DNA of 64,000 bases from Serratia nevei (GTDB taxonomy: Bacteria; Pseudomonadota; Gammaproteobacteria; Enterobacterales; Enterobacteriaceae), in assembly GCF_024160145.1 (NCBI RefSeq), contig NZ_JAMYWQ010000014.1, positions 1-64,000 on the forward strand. The letters run 5' to 3'. Under the pieces are notes generated by a model. The model saw only the letters and a list, made by a program, of their open reading frames with translations, did no database searches and had not been told where the DNA came from. The position numbers and the translations under genes are program-made. Below are positions 46,163 to 53,126 of the stretch, piece by piece (position 1 is the stretch's first letter; each line of letters starts with the position of its first letter).

Positions 46163-47445
46163 TCCCCTTCATCACCCTTTGGCACTATTTCCGCGCCCGG
46201 CGCCTGCGCTTCGGCGATCGTGCGGCGCTGGAGGCGCACCAGGCCCGGCAGCTCGCGGGCTTTGCTCGCCGGGTGCTGAGCAAGAGCCCCTATTTTCAGC
46301 GCTTCAGCCCCCGGCCGTTCGCCGAATGGCCGCAGATGGACAAGGCGCTGATGATGGCGCAGTTCGACCGGATGAATACCGCCGGGCTGCAGCGCGATGC
46401 GGTGCTGGCCTGTGCGCAGCGCAGCGAGGCGGATCGCGATTTCACGCCGAAGATCGGGCGCTACAGCGTCGGGTTGTCGTCCGGCACCTCCGGGCAGCGC
46501 GGCGTATTTGTCGTCAGCCCGCGCGAACAGCAGGTGTGGGCCGGCGGCATGCTGGCGAAGATGCTGCCGGACGGGCTGTTGGCCGGCGAGCGCGTCGCGC
46601 TGTTTCTGCGGGCGGACAATAATCTCTATCACAGCGTAAACAACCGTTGGCTGAGCCTGGCGTTTTACGATCTGCTCGCGCCGTTCAGTGCGCATCTGCC
46701 CGCATTGGAACGGCAGGCGCCCAGTATCATCGTGGCCCCGGCGCAGGTGCTGCGCGCCCTGGCGCTGGCGGTGCTGGCCGGGCAGGTGAAACTGTCGGTC
46801 AAAAAAGTGATTTCGGTCGCCGAGGTGTTGGAAGAGCAGGATCGCCGCCTGCTGATGCAGGTGTTTTCCGCGGTCGGCGAAGTGTATCAGGCCACCGAGG
46901 GGTTTCTTGCCGCCACCTGCGCGCACGGCACGCTGCATCTGAACGAAGAGTTTTTGCATATCGAACCGCAGTGGATCGACGAGCGGCGTTTTACGCCGCT
47001 GATCACTGATTTCACCCGCAGTACGCAGCCGATCGTGCGTTATCGGCTGGACGATGTGTTGGTGCTGCGCACCGAACCCTGCCCGTGCGGGCAGCCGACG
47101 CGGGCGCTCGCGCGTATCGAAGGGCGGCGCGACGATCAGCTGATGTTGCCCGATGCGCAGCGGCAACCGCAGGCGGTGTTCGCCGATGCCTGCAGCCGGA
47201 CGATCGCCAATGCGTTGCCGCTGACCAGCGATTACCGTCTGATCCAGCGCGGTGAACGGCAACTGGAGCTGATCGCCGATTGCAGCCCGGTGGAATTGGC
47301 GCACTGCCAGGCGCAGCTGATCGCGCTGTTCGCTCGCCAGGGCATCGCGACCGAGCGGCTCGAATGGCGGTTGACGGCGCAGGCGATGCTGCCGCAGTTC
47401 GATCGCAAACGGCGGCGCATCGTGCGTCGGGCGGAGGAAGCATGA
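46159..47445 (+). CDS. Adenylate-forming enzyme, CapK/PaaK (F390 synthetase-related) family
   Basis: Predicted ATP-dependent acid-activating enzyme. The 428-residue protein has the AMP-binding loop LSSGTSGQRGVFVVS (about 106-120), the adenine-site region EVYQATEGFLA, the YRLDDVLVL aspartate and CPCGQPTRALARIEGRRDD, all features of the CapK/PaaK branch. It is distinct from OleC-type acyl-AMP ligases but could serve an analogous activating step. The start is GTG at 46159, overlapping the upstream TGA. A compact C-terminal domain ends DRKRRRIVRRAEE. Confidence 0.82.
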   Translation: MIPFITLWHYFRARRLRFGDRAALEAHQARQLAGFARRVLSKSPYFQRFSPRPFAEWPQMDKALMMAQFDRMNTAGLQRDAVLACAQRSEADRDFTPKIGRYSVGLSSGTSGQRGVFVVSPREQQVWAGGMLAKMLPDGLLAGERVALFLRADNNLYHSVNNRWLSLAFYDLLAPFSAHLPALERQAPSIIVAPAQVLRALALAVLAGQVKLSVKKVISVAEVLEEQDRRLLMQVFSAVGEVYQATEGFLAATCAHGTLHLNEEFLHIEPQWIDERRFTPLITDFTRSTQPIVRYRLDDVLVLRTEPCPCGQPTRALARIEGRRDDQLMLPDAQRQPQAVFADACSRTIANALPLTSDYRLIQRGERQLELIADCSPVELAHCQAQLIALFARQGIATERLEWRLTAQAMLPQFDRKRRRIVRRAEEA

Positions 47446-48059
47446 AAAATACGCTGTTCAGGCTAGGGCACATGCTGCTGGGCTGGGGGACGGTCGGGGT
47501 GGTGTATAACGTGACCGATCGCCTGCAGGGGGCGGGAACCCTGTTGCCGCCGTCGGCGCTTGACCGGGCGATCCCGTTCAGCCCCACGGCCATTTGGCTC
47601 TATCTGTCGTTCTTCCTCATCGTCCCGGCGGGCTATTTGCTGGCGCCGCTGCAGCGAATCAAATGGCTGACGCTGGCGATGCAGCTGACGGCGCTGGGCG
47701 CCGGGGCAGTTTACCTGCTGTGGCCGACCACCATGGCCTATCCGCAGAACGATGGCGTTGGGATCAGCGCACAGCTGCTGGCGGCGCTAACGCAGGTGGA
47801 TTCGCCGCAGAACTGCCTGCCTTCGTTGCACATGGCGCTGACGGTGCTGGCGGTGTGGGCGCTGAGCGACGGCGAGCGCAAGGTAAGGACGGCGCTGTGG
47901 ATGCTGTGGGGCGTGGCGATCGCGTTCTCCATTCTGCAGCTGCGCCGCCATTTGTTTGTCGATCTGGCCGGCGGCGCGCTGCTGGCGCTGTTCGCCGGCT
48001 GGCTGGCCCTGCGCATAAAGGCCCTGCGCCGGCGCGTGGTTAAAGGAGAAGTGGGATGA
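47442..48059 (+). CDS. PAP2/AUR1-like membrane protein
   Basis: Inner-membrane protein of 205 residues with about six hydrophobic segments. The active-site elements CLPSLHMALT (PSLH 127-130) and RRHLFVDLAGG (169-179, H-x3-D) match the PAP2_3/AUR1 branch, whose members remove or exchange lipid-linked phosphoryl groups. The first PAP2 motif (K-x6-RP) is not evident. It might release or transfer a polar head group in the product pathway (inference). ATGA overlap with the adenylate-forming enzyme gene. Confidence 0.8.
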   Translation: MKNTLFRLGHMLLGWGTVGVVYNVTDRLQGAGTLLPPSALDRAIPFSPTAIWLYLSFFLIVPAGYLLAPLQRIKWLTLAMQLTALGAGAVYLLWPTTMAYPQNDGVGISAQLLAALTQVDSPQNCLPSLHMALTVLAVWALSDGERKVRTALWMLWGVAIAFSILQLRRHLFVDLAGGALLALFAGWLALRIKALRRRVVKGEVG

Positions 48060-49189
48060 GCGATCTGGCGTTGCCGATAGTGTTCATGCTGTTCATCGTG
48101 GTGGCCGAGGCGGTGGCGTTGCAGTGGGGGCGCCGTGAGCCGGTCAACTGGCACGATCTGGTGTTCAATCTGAATTCCGGCCATATCATGCTGTGGCTGT
48201 TCCGCGGGCTGGAGATCACCTGCTACGGCTACGTGGCCGCGCATTTCAGCCTGGGGCTGCTGGACGCCTGGCCGCCGCTGCTGATGTGGCTGTTCGCCCT
48301 GCTGGCGTGGGACTTCGGTTTCTACTGGCTGCATCGCCTGCACCACCGCTTCCGCGTGCTGTGGGCGGTACACGTGGTGCACCACCAGGGGGAGCACTTC
48401 AACCTGTCGCTGGGGGTGCGCAACTCCTGGTACTCGTCATTGACGTCGATCCCGTTCTTTTTGCTGCTGGCGCTGGCGGGCGTGCCGCTGTCGGTGTTCG
48501 TCACGGTGTCGATTTTTCACTACAGCATTCAGCTATTTAACCACAATGCGCTGACGCCGAAGCTGGGCGTGCTGGAAAAAATCCTGGTCACGCCGGCGCA
48601 CCACCGGGTGCACCACGTCAAGGACATGGCGTATTCCAATAAGAACTTCGGCGGCAGCTTTATCTTTTGGGACAAGCTGTTCGGCACCTTCTGCCCGGCG
48701 CTGCCGACCACGCCGTTCAGCTACGGCGTCAGCGGCGAGCGGCCGTCCGCCAACCCATTTTGGGCGAGCAATCTGCCGTTCCTGCGCTATTTCCGTCTGG
48801 CCTGGCGCCCGGCGCCGGGCCGGCCGCGCGACCGCCGTTCGGCGCTCAGCGTCTTCAGCGGCGCCATGCTGTTGTTCTCGCTGGTGGTCGGTTACGTCTA
48901 CCAATACGGTTATGGCTACGGCGACATCCGCTGGCCGCAAATGGCGCTGCTGGTGCTGCTGGCGTTGGGCTCGGTGGCACTGGGCGGCATGACGGAAGGG
49001 CGGCGGTGGGCGAGCGCCGTCTGGCTGCTGATCGCGCTGGGCATGCCGCTGCTGTTTATCGGTTATCTTGGCTGGCCGCAGCGCTATTGGCATATCGCCA
49101 TGGCCGCCGTGGCGCTGCATGCCCTGTGCGTGGCGCTGGGCTGGGGGCGCGTGGCCGCACCGGTCGCCGTGGAGGAACCGCATGGCTGA
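48056..49189 (+). CDS. Sterol desaturase/fatty acid hydroxylase family di-iron membrane enzyme
   Basis: Integral-membrane di-iron oxygenase of 377 residues. The histidine clusters are HRLHH (93-97), HVVHH (106-110), NHN (162-164) and HHRVHH (182-187), followed by NKNFGGSFIFWDKLFGTF in part (NFGGSFIFWDKLFGTF), as in bacterial carotenoid hydroxylase and alkylglycerol mono-oxygenase-like proteins. The C-terminal 150 residues add about four more hydrophobic segments. It should hydroxylate or desaturate a lipid; the substrate is unknown. ATGA overlap with the PAP2-like gene. Confidence 0.88.
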   Translation: MSDLALPIVFMLFIVVAEAVALQWGRREPVNWHDLVFNLNSGHIMLWLFRGLEITCYGYVAAHFSLGLLDAWPPLLMWLFALLAWDFGFYWLHRLHHRFRVLWAVHVVHHQGEHFNLSLGVRNSWYSSLTSIPFFLLLALAGVPLSVFVTVSIFHYSIQLFNHNALTPKLGVLEKILVTPAHHRVHHVKDMAYSNKNFGGSFIFWDKLFGTFCPALPTTPFSYGVSGERPSANPFWASNLPFLRYFRLAWRPAPGRPRDRRSALSVFSGAMLLFSLVVGYVYQYGYGYGDIRWPQMALLVLLALGSVALGGMTEGRRWASAVWLLIALGMPLLFIGYLGWPQRYWHIAMAAVALHALCVALGWGRVAAPVAVEEPHG

Positions 49190-50264
49190 CTCATTGCCGC
49201 CGCTGCGTTTCCCCACTGATGGCGAGCAGGCGTTTCACCGCGATCTCAAGCGCGCGGCGCACGCCTGCCTGGCGGGCGATCACCGCTATGCCGATGCCGC
49301 GCGGCTGGCCAAGGCCGCGCTGTTGCTGGCGCTGTGCGTCGGGTTTTATGCCCTGAGCCTGATGCAGCATCAGCCCTGGGCGTTTTTCCTCTGCTATTTC
49401 CTGTTCGTGGCCATGGGCATGCTGCTCAACGTCAACGTCAATCACGATGCTTCGCATAACGCCTTCTTGCGCGCGCCCTGGGCCAATCGCCTGGTGGGGC
49501 GGCTGGTGACGCTGCCGCTGGGCGTCGATCCGGACTATTGGCGCACGCGCCACGTGGATTACCACCACGTTTACGCCAACGTCGAACACTACGATCTGGA
49601 CACCGAAGAGAACGGCTTTTTCCGCCAGACGCCGTTCCAGCGCTGGCGGCCGCACATGCGCTATCAGCATCTGTACTGGCCGCTGATCGCCGCGCTCTCG
49701 CTACCCTACATCGCGTGGATTTTCGATTGGTCCGACCGGCTCGATAAAACGCCGCTGCGGGAAAAACGCGTGCTGGCGGGGCGCGGCGGTTGGGCGCTGT
49801 TCGTGCTGTGCAAATTGCTCCATGTGGCGCTGGTGCTGGTGGTGCCGTTGATCCTGTGCCACCTGCACGGCATCGGTTGGGGCTGGGTGCTGTTGGCTTA
49901 CGCGCTCAGCCAGATGTTTGCCTCGCTGCTGGTGGTGTTCCTGCTGCTGGGCACCCACTGGGCGCAGGCCGAGTTTTACCCGGCGCCGGCGGGCGACAGC
50001 ATGCCGCACGGTTGGTACCGGCACAATTTCGCCACCGCCTGCGATTGGCAGCCTGAGCCGCGCTGGCTGGAGCACCTGACCGGCGGGCTGAACTATCACC
50101 TGACCCACCACCTGTTTCCCGGCTGGAATCACCGCCACTATCCGGCGTTGGCCGCCGCGGTGGCGGAAGTGGCGCAGCGGCACGGCATGGCATATCGCTG
50201 CATCGGCTATCGCGAACTGCTGGCGCAGCAACAGCGCTTCTTGCGCCTTATGGGGCAGCCATGA
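49182..50264 (+). CDS. Membrane fatty acid desaturase, copy 1
   Basis: Di-iron acyl desaturase of 360 residues with the three histidine boxes of the front-end/linoleoyl-CoA desaturase-like group: HDASH (88-92), HVDYHH (124-129) and HLTHH (306-310). Hydrophobic pairs lie near 45-85 and 205-260. It shares length, layout and many stretches (HDASHNAF, PWANR, NPFQRWRP-like TPFQRWRP, YPALxx) with the next gene, so the two arose by duplication. It probably inserts a double or triple bond in an acyl chain; chain position is unknown. It overlaps the previous gene by 8 bases. Confidence 0.88.
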   Translation: MADSLPPLRFPTDGEQAFHRDLKRAAHACLAGDHRYADAARLAKAALLLALCVGFYALSLMQHQPWAFFLCYFLFVAMGMLLNVNVNHDASHNAFLRAPWANRLVGRLVTLPLGVDPDYWRTRHVDYHHVYANVEHYDLDTEENGFFRQTPFQRWRPHMRYQHLYWPLIAALSLPYIAWIFDWSDRLDKTPLREKRVLAGRGGWALFVLCKLLHVALVLVVPLILCHLHGIGWGWVLLAYALSQMFASLLVVFLLLGTHWAQAEFYPAPAGDSMPHGWYRHNFATACDWQPEPRWLEHLTGGLNYHLTHHLFPGWNHRHYPALAAAVAEVAQRHGMAYRCIGYRELLAQQQRFLRLMGQP

Positions 50265-51346
50265 AACCGCTGCGCCCGTTAGCCTATCGGCGCGACGACG
50301 GCGGGCTGCATCGCGCGCTGATGCAGGCCGCCCAGCATTATTTGGCGGCCAGCGGCGATCACCGCTTCGCCGACGGCGGCATGCTGGCAAAGGTGGCGTT
50401 GCTGTTGGCGCTGTGCGGCCTGTGTTACGGATTGAGCCTGCAGCAGCAAAACGGCTGGGCGTTTTTCGCCTGTTATTTCGGCTTTATCTTTATCGGCATG
50501 TTCCTGACGGTGAACGTGGTGCACGACGCCTCGCATAACGCGTTTTTCCGTCGGCCCTGGGCCAACCGCTGGCTGAACGCCCTGGTGAGCGTCCCGCTGG
50601 GGCTGGATCCCGACTGCTGGCGCGTGCGCCACGTGCTGTTTCACCATGCCCATAACAATATCGAACATTACGACCCCGACATCGACGCCAACGGCGTGCT
50701 GCGGCAAACGCCGTTCCAGCGCTGGCGACCCTTTATGCGCGCCCAGCGTTACTATTGGCCGCTGGTGGCGGCGCTGACGTTCCCGTACTACATCTGGCTG
50801 TTCGACTGGCTGGACCGGGCGGGCCGCACCCGCGTGGCGGCGCGCATGGCGCAGCAGGGCGTGCGCGGCTGGTGCGGATTTCTGGCGGGCAAGGCGGCGC
50901 ACCTGCTGCTGGCGCTGGCGATCCCGTGCTGGCTGCTGCCGCCGGCCATCGGCATCGGGCAAATTCTGCTGGTCTATTTGCTGAGCCAGATGCTTTCTTC
51001 ATTGCTGTTCGTGATGTTGATCATCGGCACCCACTGGGCCAAGGCCAATTTTTATCAGGCACCGGCGCAGGGTGCGATGCCGCACGGCTGGTATCACCAT
51101 GTGTTCGCCACTACCTTCGACTGGCTGACCCGGCCGCGCTGGCTGGGATACTGGCTCGGCGGGGCGAACCTGCATTTGACGCATCATCTGTTCCCGCACT
51201 GGAGCCACCGCCATTACCCGGCGCTGAGCCGCATCATCGGCGAGGTGGCGCCGCGTTTCGGCATCGATTACCGCCTGCTGGAGCTGGAGGAGCTGTTGCG
51301 CCTGCAGCAGCGCTTCCTCAGCGCGATGGGGCGCAAACCGCATTAG
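50261..51346 (+). CDS. Membrane fatty acid desaturase, copy 2
   Basis: A 361-residue paralogue of copy 1, with HDASH (88-92), HVLFHH (124-129) and HLTHH near 307 at almost identical positions. Differences in the second box (LF instead of DY) suggest a different regiochemistry or substrate (inference). It is last of the eight-gene operon, with ATGA overlap. No hairpin with T run follows; a 106-base gap leads to the next small gene. Confidence 0.88.
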   Translation: MKPLRPLAYRRDDGGLHRALMQAAQHYLAASGDHRFADGGMLAKVALLLALCGLCYGLSLQQQNGWAFFACYFGFIFIGMFLTVNVVHDASHNAFFRRPWANRWLNALVSVPLGLDPDCWRVRHVLFHHAHNNIEHYDPDIDANGVLRQTPFQRWRPFMRAQRYYWPLVAALTFPYYIWLFDWLDRAGRTRVAARMAQQGVRGWCGFLAGKAAHLLLALAIPCWLLPPAIGIGQILLVYLLSQMLSSLLFVMLIIGTHWAKANFYQAPAQGAMPHGWYHHVFATTFDWLTRPRWLGYWLGGANLHLTHHLFPHWSHRHYPALSRIIGEVAPRFGIDYRLLELEELLRLQQRFLSAMGRKPH

Positions 51347-51452
51347 CGTTGCATGCGGTTTGTGCGAGGCGTTACGCAGTTCACTAATTGAACGATATGT
51401 GCCCTTCCAGTAGACTTTCCCCCTGTGAATCAACGGCCACAGGAGGTGGACT

Positions 51453-51677
51453 ATGCGCAGCTTGCCGATTCGGTTATCGAACAAAATTGATGATGATCTG
51501 AACGATATTGCCCGGCGTCACGGGATGGAAAAAACCGAGGTAATCAAAATGGCGTTTGCACTGATTACCCTTGCCGATAAGTACTGGATGAAACAGGATG
51601 GTACTTCTCTTGGCATTGTACGGGAGAAGGGTGAACAGCTTGAAGCGGTGGGGCGGGTCGTGGAGATCTTCCCATGA
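51453..51677 (+). CDS. Small ribbon-helix-helix-like protein
   Basis: A 74-residue protein whose first 45 residues (LPIRLSNKIDDDLNDIARRHG, then MEKTEVIKMAFALITLADKY) resemble ribbon-helix-helix DNA-binding domains such as CopG/MetJ-type antitoxins. GGAGGTGG lies before ATG 51453. It overlaps by 4 bases with a gene for a small membrane protein. I recognise no named family. The pair might be a regulator with its target, or toxin-antitoxin-like; neither is shown. Confidence 0.65.
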   Translation: MRSLPIRLSNKIDDDLNDIARRHGMEKTEVIKMAFALITLADKYWMKQDGTSLGIVREKGEQLEAVGRVVEIFP

Positions 51678-51940
51678 ACATCGAAAGCCGTAATTTGCAC
51701 GATGAGGCCAGCCAGGTTTATCTGGAGCAGGTCTTGGTCTTCGACGAAATGGAGCGGCTGCGCCTGGCGCGCCAGGTGCTGTGCGGGATATTCGCGGTCA
51801 GCGTGGGCGTATTCGCCGCCCACGCGTACTGGGAGAAAAACGAAGCGCTGAGGCAAGCGTTCGAACTGGTGAAGATCGGCGCCTTGCCGCTGGTCACGCT
51901 GGTGGTTTCCTTCTACTTTCCCAACAGCGTGGCCAGATAA
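51674..51940 (+). CDS. Small membrane protein with two hydrophobic segments
   Basis: An 88-residue product: acidic N-terminal helix, a first membrane segment at about 35-52 (QVLCGIFAVSVGVFAAHAYW), a charged loop, and a second at about 65-85 (VKIGALPLVTLVVSFYF). Its start overlaps the stop of the ribbon-helix-helix-like gene (ATGA). Not a family I recognise. It ends nine bases before the convergent DUF2474 gene. Confidence 0.65.
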   Translation: MNIESRNLHDEASQVYLEQVLVFDEMERLRLARQVLCGIFAVSVGVFAAHAYWEKNEALRQAFELVKIGALPLVTLVVSFYFPNSVAR

Positions 51941-51949
51941 GGCGCCGCG

Positions 51950-52102
51950 TTAATGCGACTTCATGCCCGCCGCGGTCATCAGCAGGCGGAACAGCGAGGC
52001 GACCACGAACAGCCCCAGCACGCTGGCGCTCCAGATGATCACCAGCCAACCGATGCGTTTCCACCAGGGTGCCGGCGCGGCGGTTGCCGTTTTATCTTGC
52101 AT
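51950..52102 (-). CDS. DUF2474 small membrane protein of the bd-type oxidase
   Basis: A 50-residue protein (MQDKTATAAPAPWWKRIGWL...) with a single membrane helix at about 17-42 and a C-terminal LLMTAAGMK. This is the pattern of DUF2474 proteins, which are encoded after the B subunit of CIO-type bd oxidases. It starts 15 bases after cioB, with AGGGAGGACGC as ribosome site. It probably stabilises the complex, as CydX does in E. coli (inference). Confidence 0.82.
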   Translation of the reverse strand: MQDKTATAAPAPWWKRIGWLVIIWSASVLGLFVVASLFRLLMTAAGMKSH

Positions 52103-52116
52103 AGCGTCCTCCCTTC

Positions 52117-53124
52117 TCAGTGATAGCCGTGTTCATGGCTGATCTTGCCGCGGAACACGTAGTAGCTCCAGAAGGTGTAGACCAGAATGATCGGGATGAT
52201 GAACAGCGCGCCCACCAGCATAAAGCCGAGGCTCTGCGGCGGGGCCGCCGCGTCCCACAGGCTGATCGCCGGCGGGATCAGGTGCGGCCAGATGCTGATG
52301 CCAAGCCCGCTCAGGCCGAGAAACACCAGCAGCAGCGTCAGCATGAACGGCGAGTAGTGCGCGCCGCGTTTCACCCCGCGCTGGATCCCCCAGGCGCTGA
52401 GCAGTACCAGCACCGGCACCGGCAGCAGCCAGAACAGGTTCGGCAGCGTAAACCAGCGCGCGGCGATTTCCGGATGCGCAATCGGCGTCCAGATACTGAC
52501 CACAGCCAGCACCAGCAGCAGGATCGCCAGCAGCGGCGTCGCCAGATGATACATGCGCGCCTGCAGGTCACCGGCGGTTTTCATTACCAGCCAGGTGCAG
52601 CCGAGCAGGGCGTAGGTCACCACCAGCCCCAGCCCGCAGAACAGCGCGAACGGCGTCAGCCAGTCCAGCGCGCCGCCGGCGTAGGTGCGGCCTTCGACCG
52701 GGAAGCCGTTGATCACGGCACCCACCACCACACCCTGGCTGAAGGTGGCGAAGATTGAGCCCCAGATGAACGCCTTGTCCCAGATATGGCGTTTCTCCGG
52801 CTTCGCCTTGAAGCGAAACTCGAAGGCCACGCCGCGGAAAATCAGCCCGATCAGCATCAGCGTCAGCGGGATCGCCAGCGCGTCGAGGATCACCGAGTAG
52901 GCCAGCGGGAAGGCGCCGAACAGCGCCGCGCCGCCCAGCACCAGCCAGGTCTCATTGCCGTCCCACACCGGGGCGACGGTGTTCATCATCAGATCGCGGT
53001 CGCCGCTCTCTTTCACCCACGGAAACAGGATGCCGATGCCCAAATCGAAACCGTCCATCACCACGTACATCATGGTGCTGAACACGATGATCACAAACCA
53101 AATCAGCGGAAGATCGATGCCCAT
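52117..53124 (-). CDS. cioB: Cyanide-insensitive bd-type quinol oxidase subunit II
   Basis: Membrane subunit (335 residues) of a cytochrome bd-type terminal oxidase. It opens with the family-typical MGIDLPLIWFVIIVFSTMMYVVMDGFDLGIG (in part VMDGFDLGIG), has WDGNETWLVLGGAALFGAFPLAY in part (WDGNETWLVLGGA) and IFRGVAFEFRFK. About eight hydrophobic segments. It starts three bases after the cioA stop. The CIO assignment rests on the short Q-loop of the partner and the DUF2474 gene downstream. Confidence 0.92.
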   Translation of the reverse strand: MGIDLPLIWFVIIVFSTMMYVVMDGFDLGIGILFPWVKESGDRDLMMNTVAPVWDGNETWLVLGGAALFGAFPLAYSVILDALAIPLTLMLIGLIFRGVAFEFRFKAKPEKRHIWDKAFIWGSIFATFSQGVVVGAVINGFPVEGRTYAGGALDWLTPFALFCGLGLVVTYALLGCTWLVMKTAGDLQARMYHLATPLLAILLLVLAVVSIWTPIAHPEIAARWFTLPNLFWLLPVPVLVLLSAWGIQRGVKRGAHYSPFMLTLLLVFLGLSGLGISIWPHLIPPAISLWDAAAPPQSLGFMLVGALFIIPIILVYTFWSYYVFRGKISHEHGYH

Positions 53125-53126
53125 GT

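Noticed and set aside
44209-47304. Long minus-strand frames opposite the lipid operon
   Set aside because: They mirror the plus-strand genes, whose motifs and start-stop overlaps are coherent; the antisense products are Arg/Gln/His-rich.
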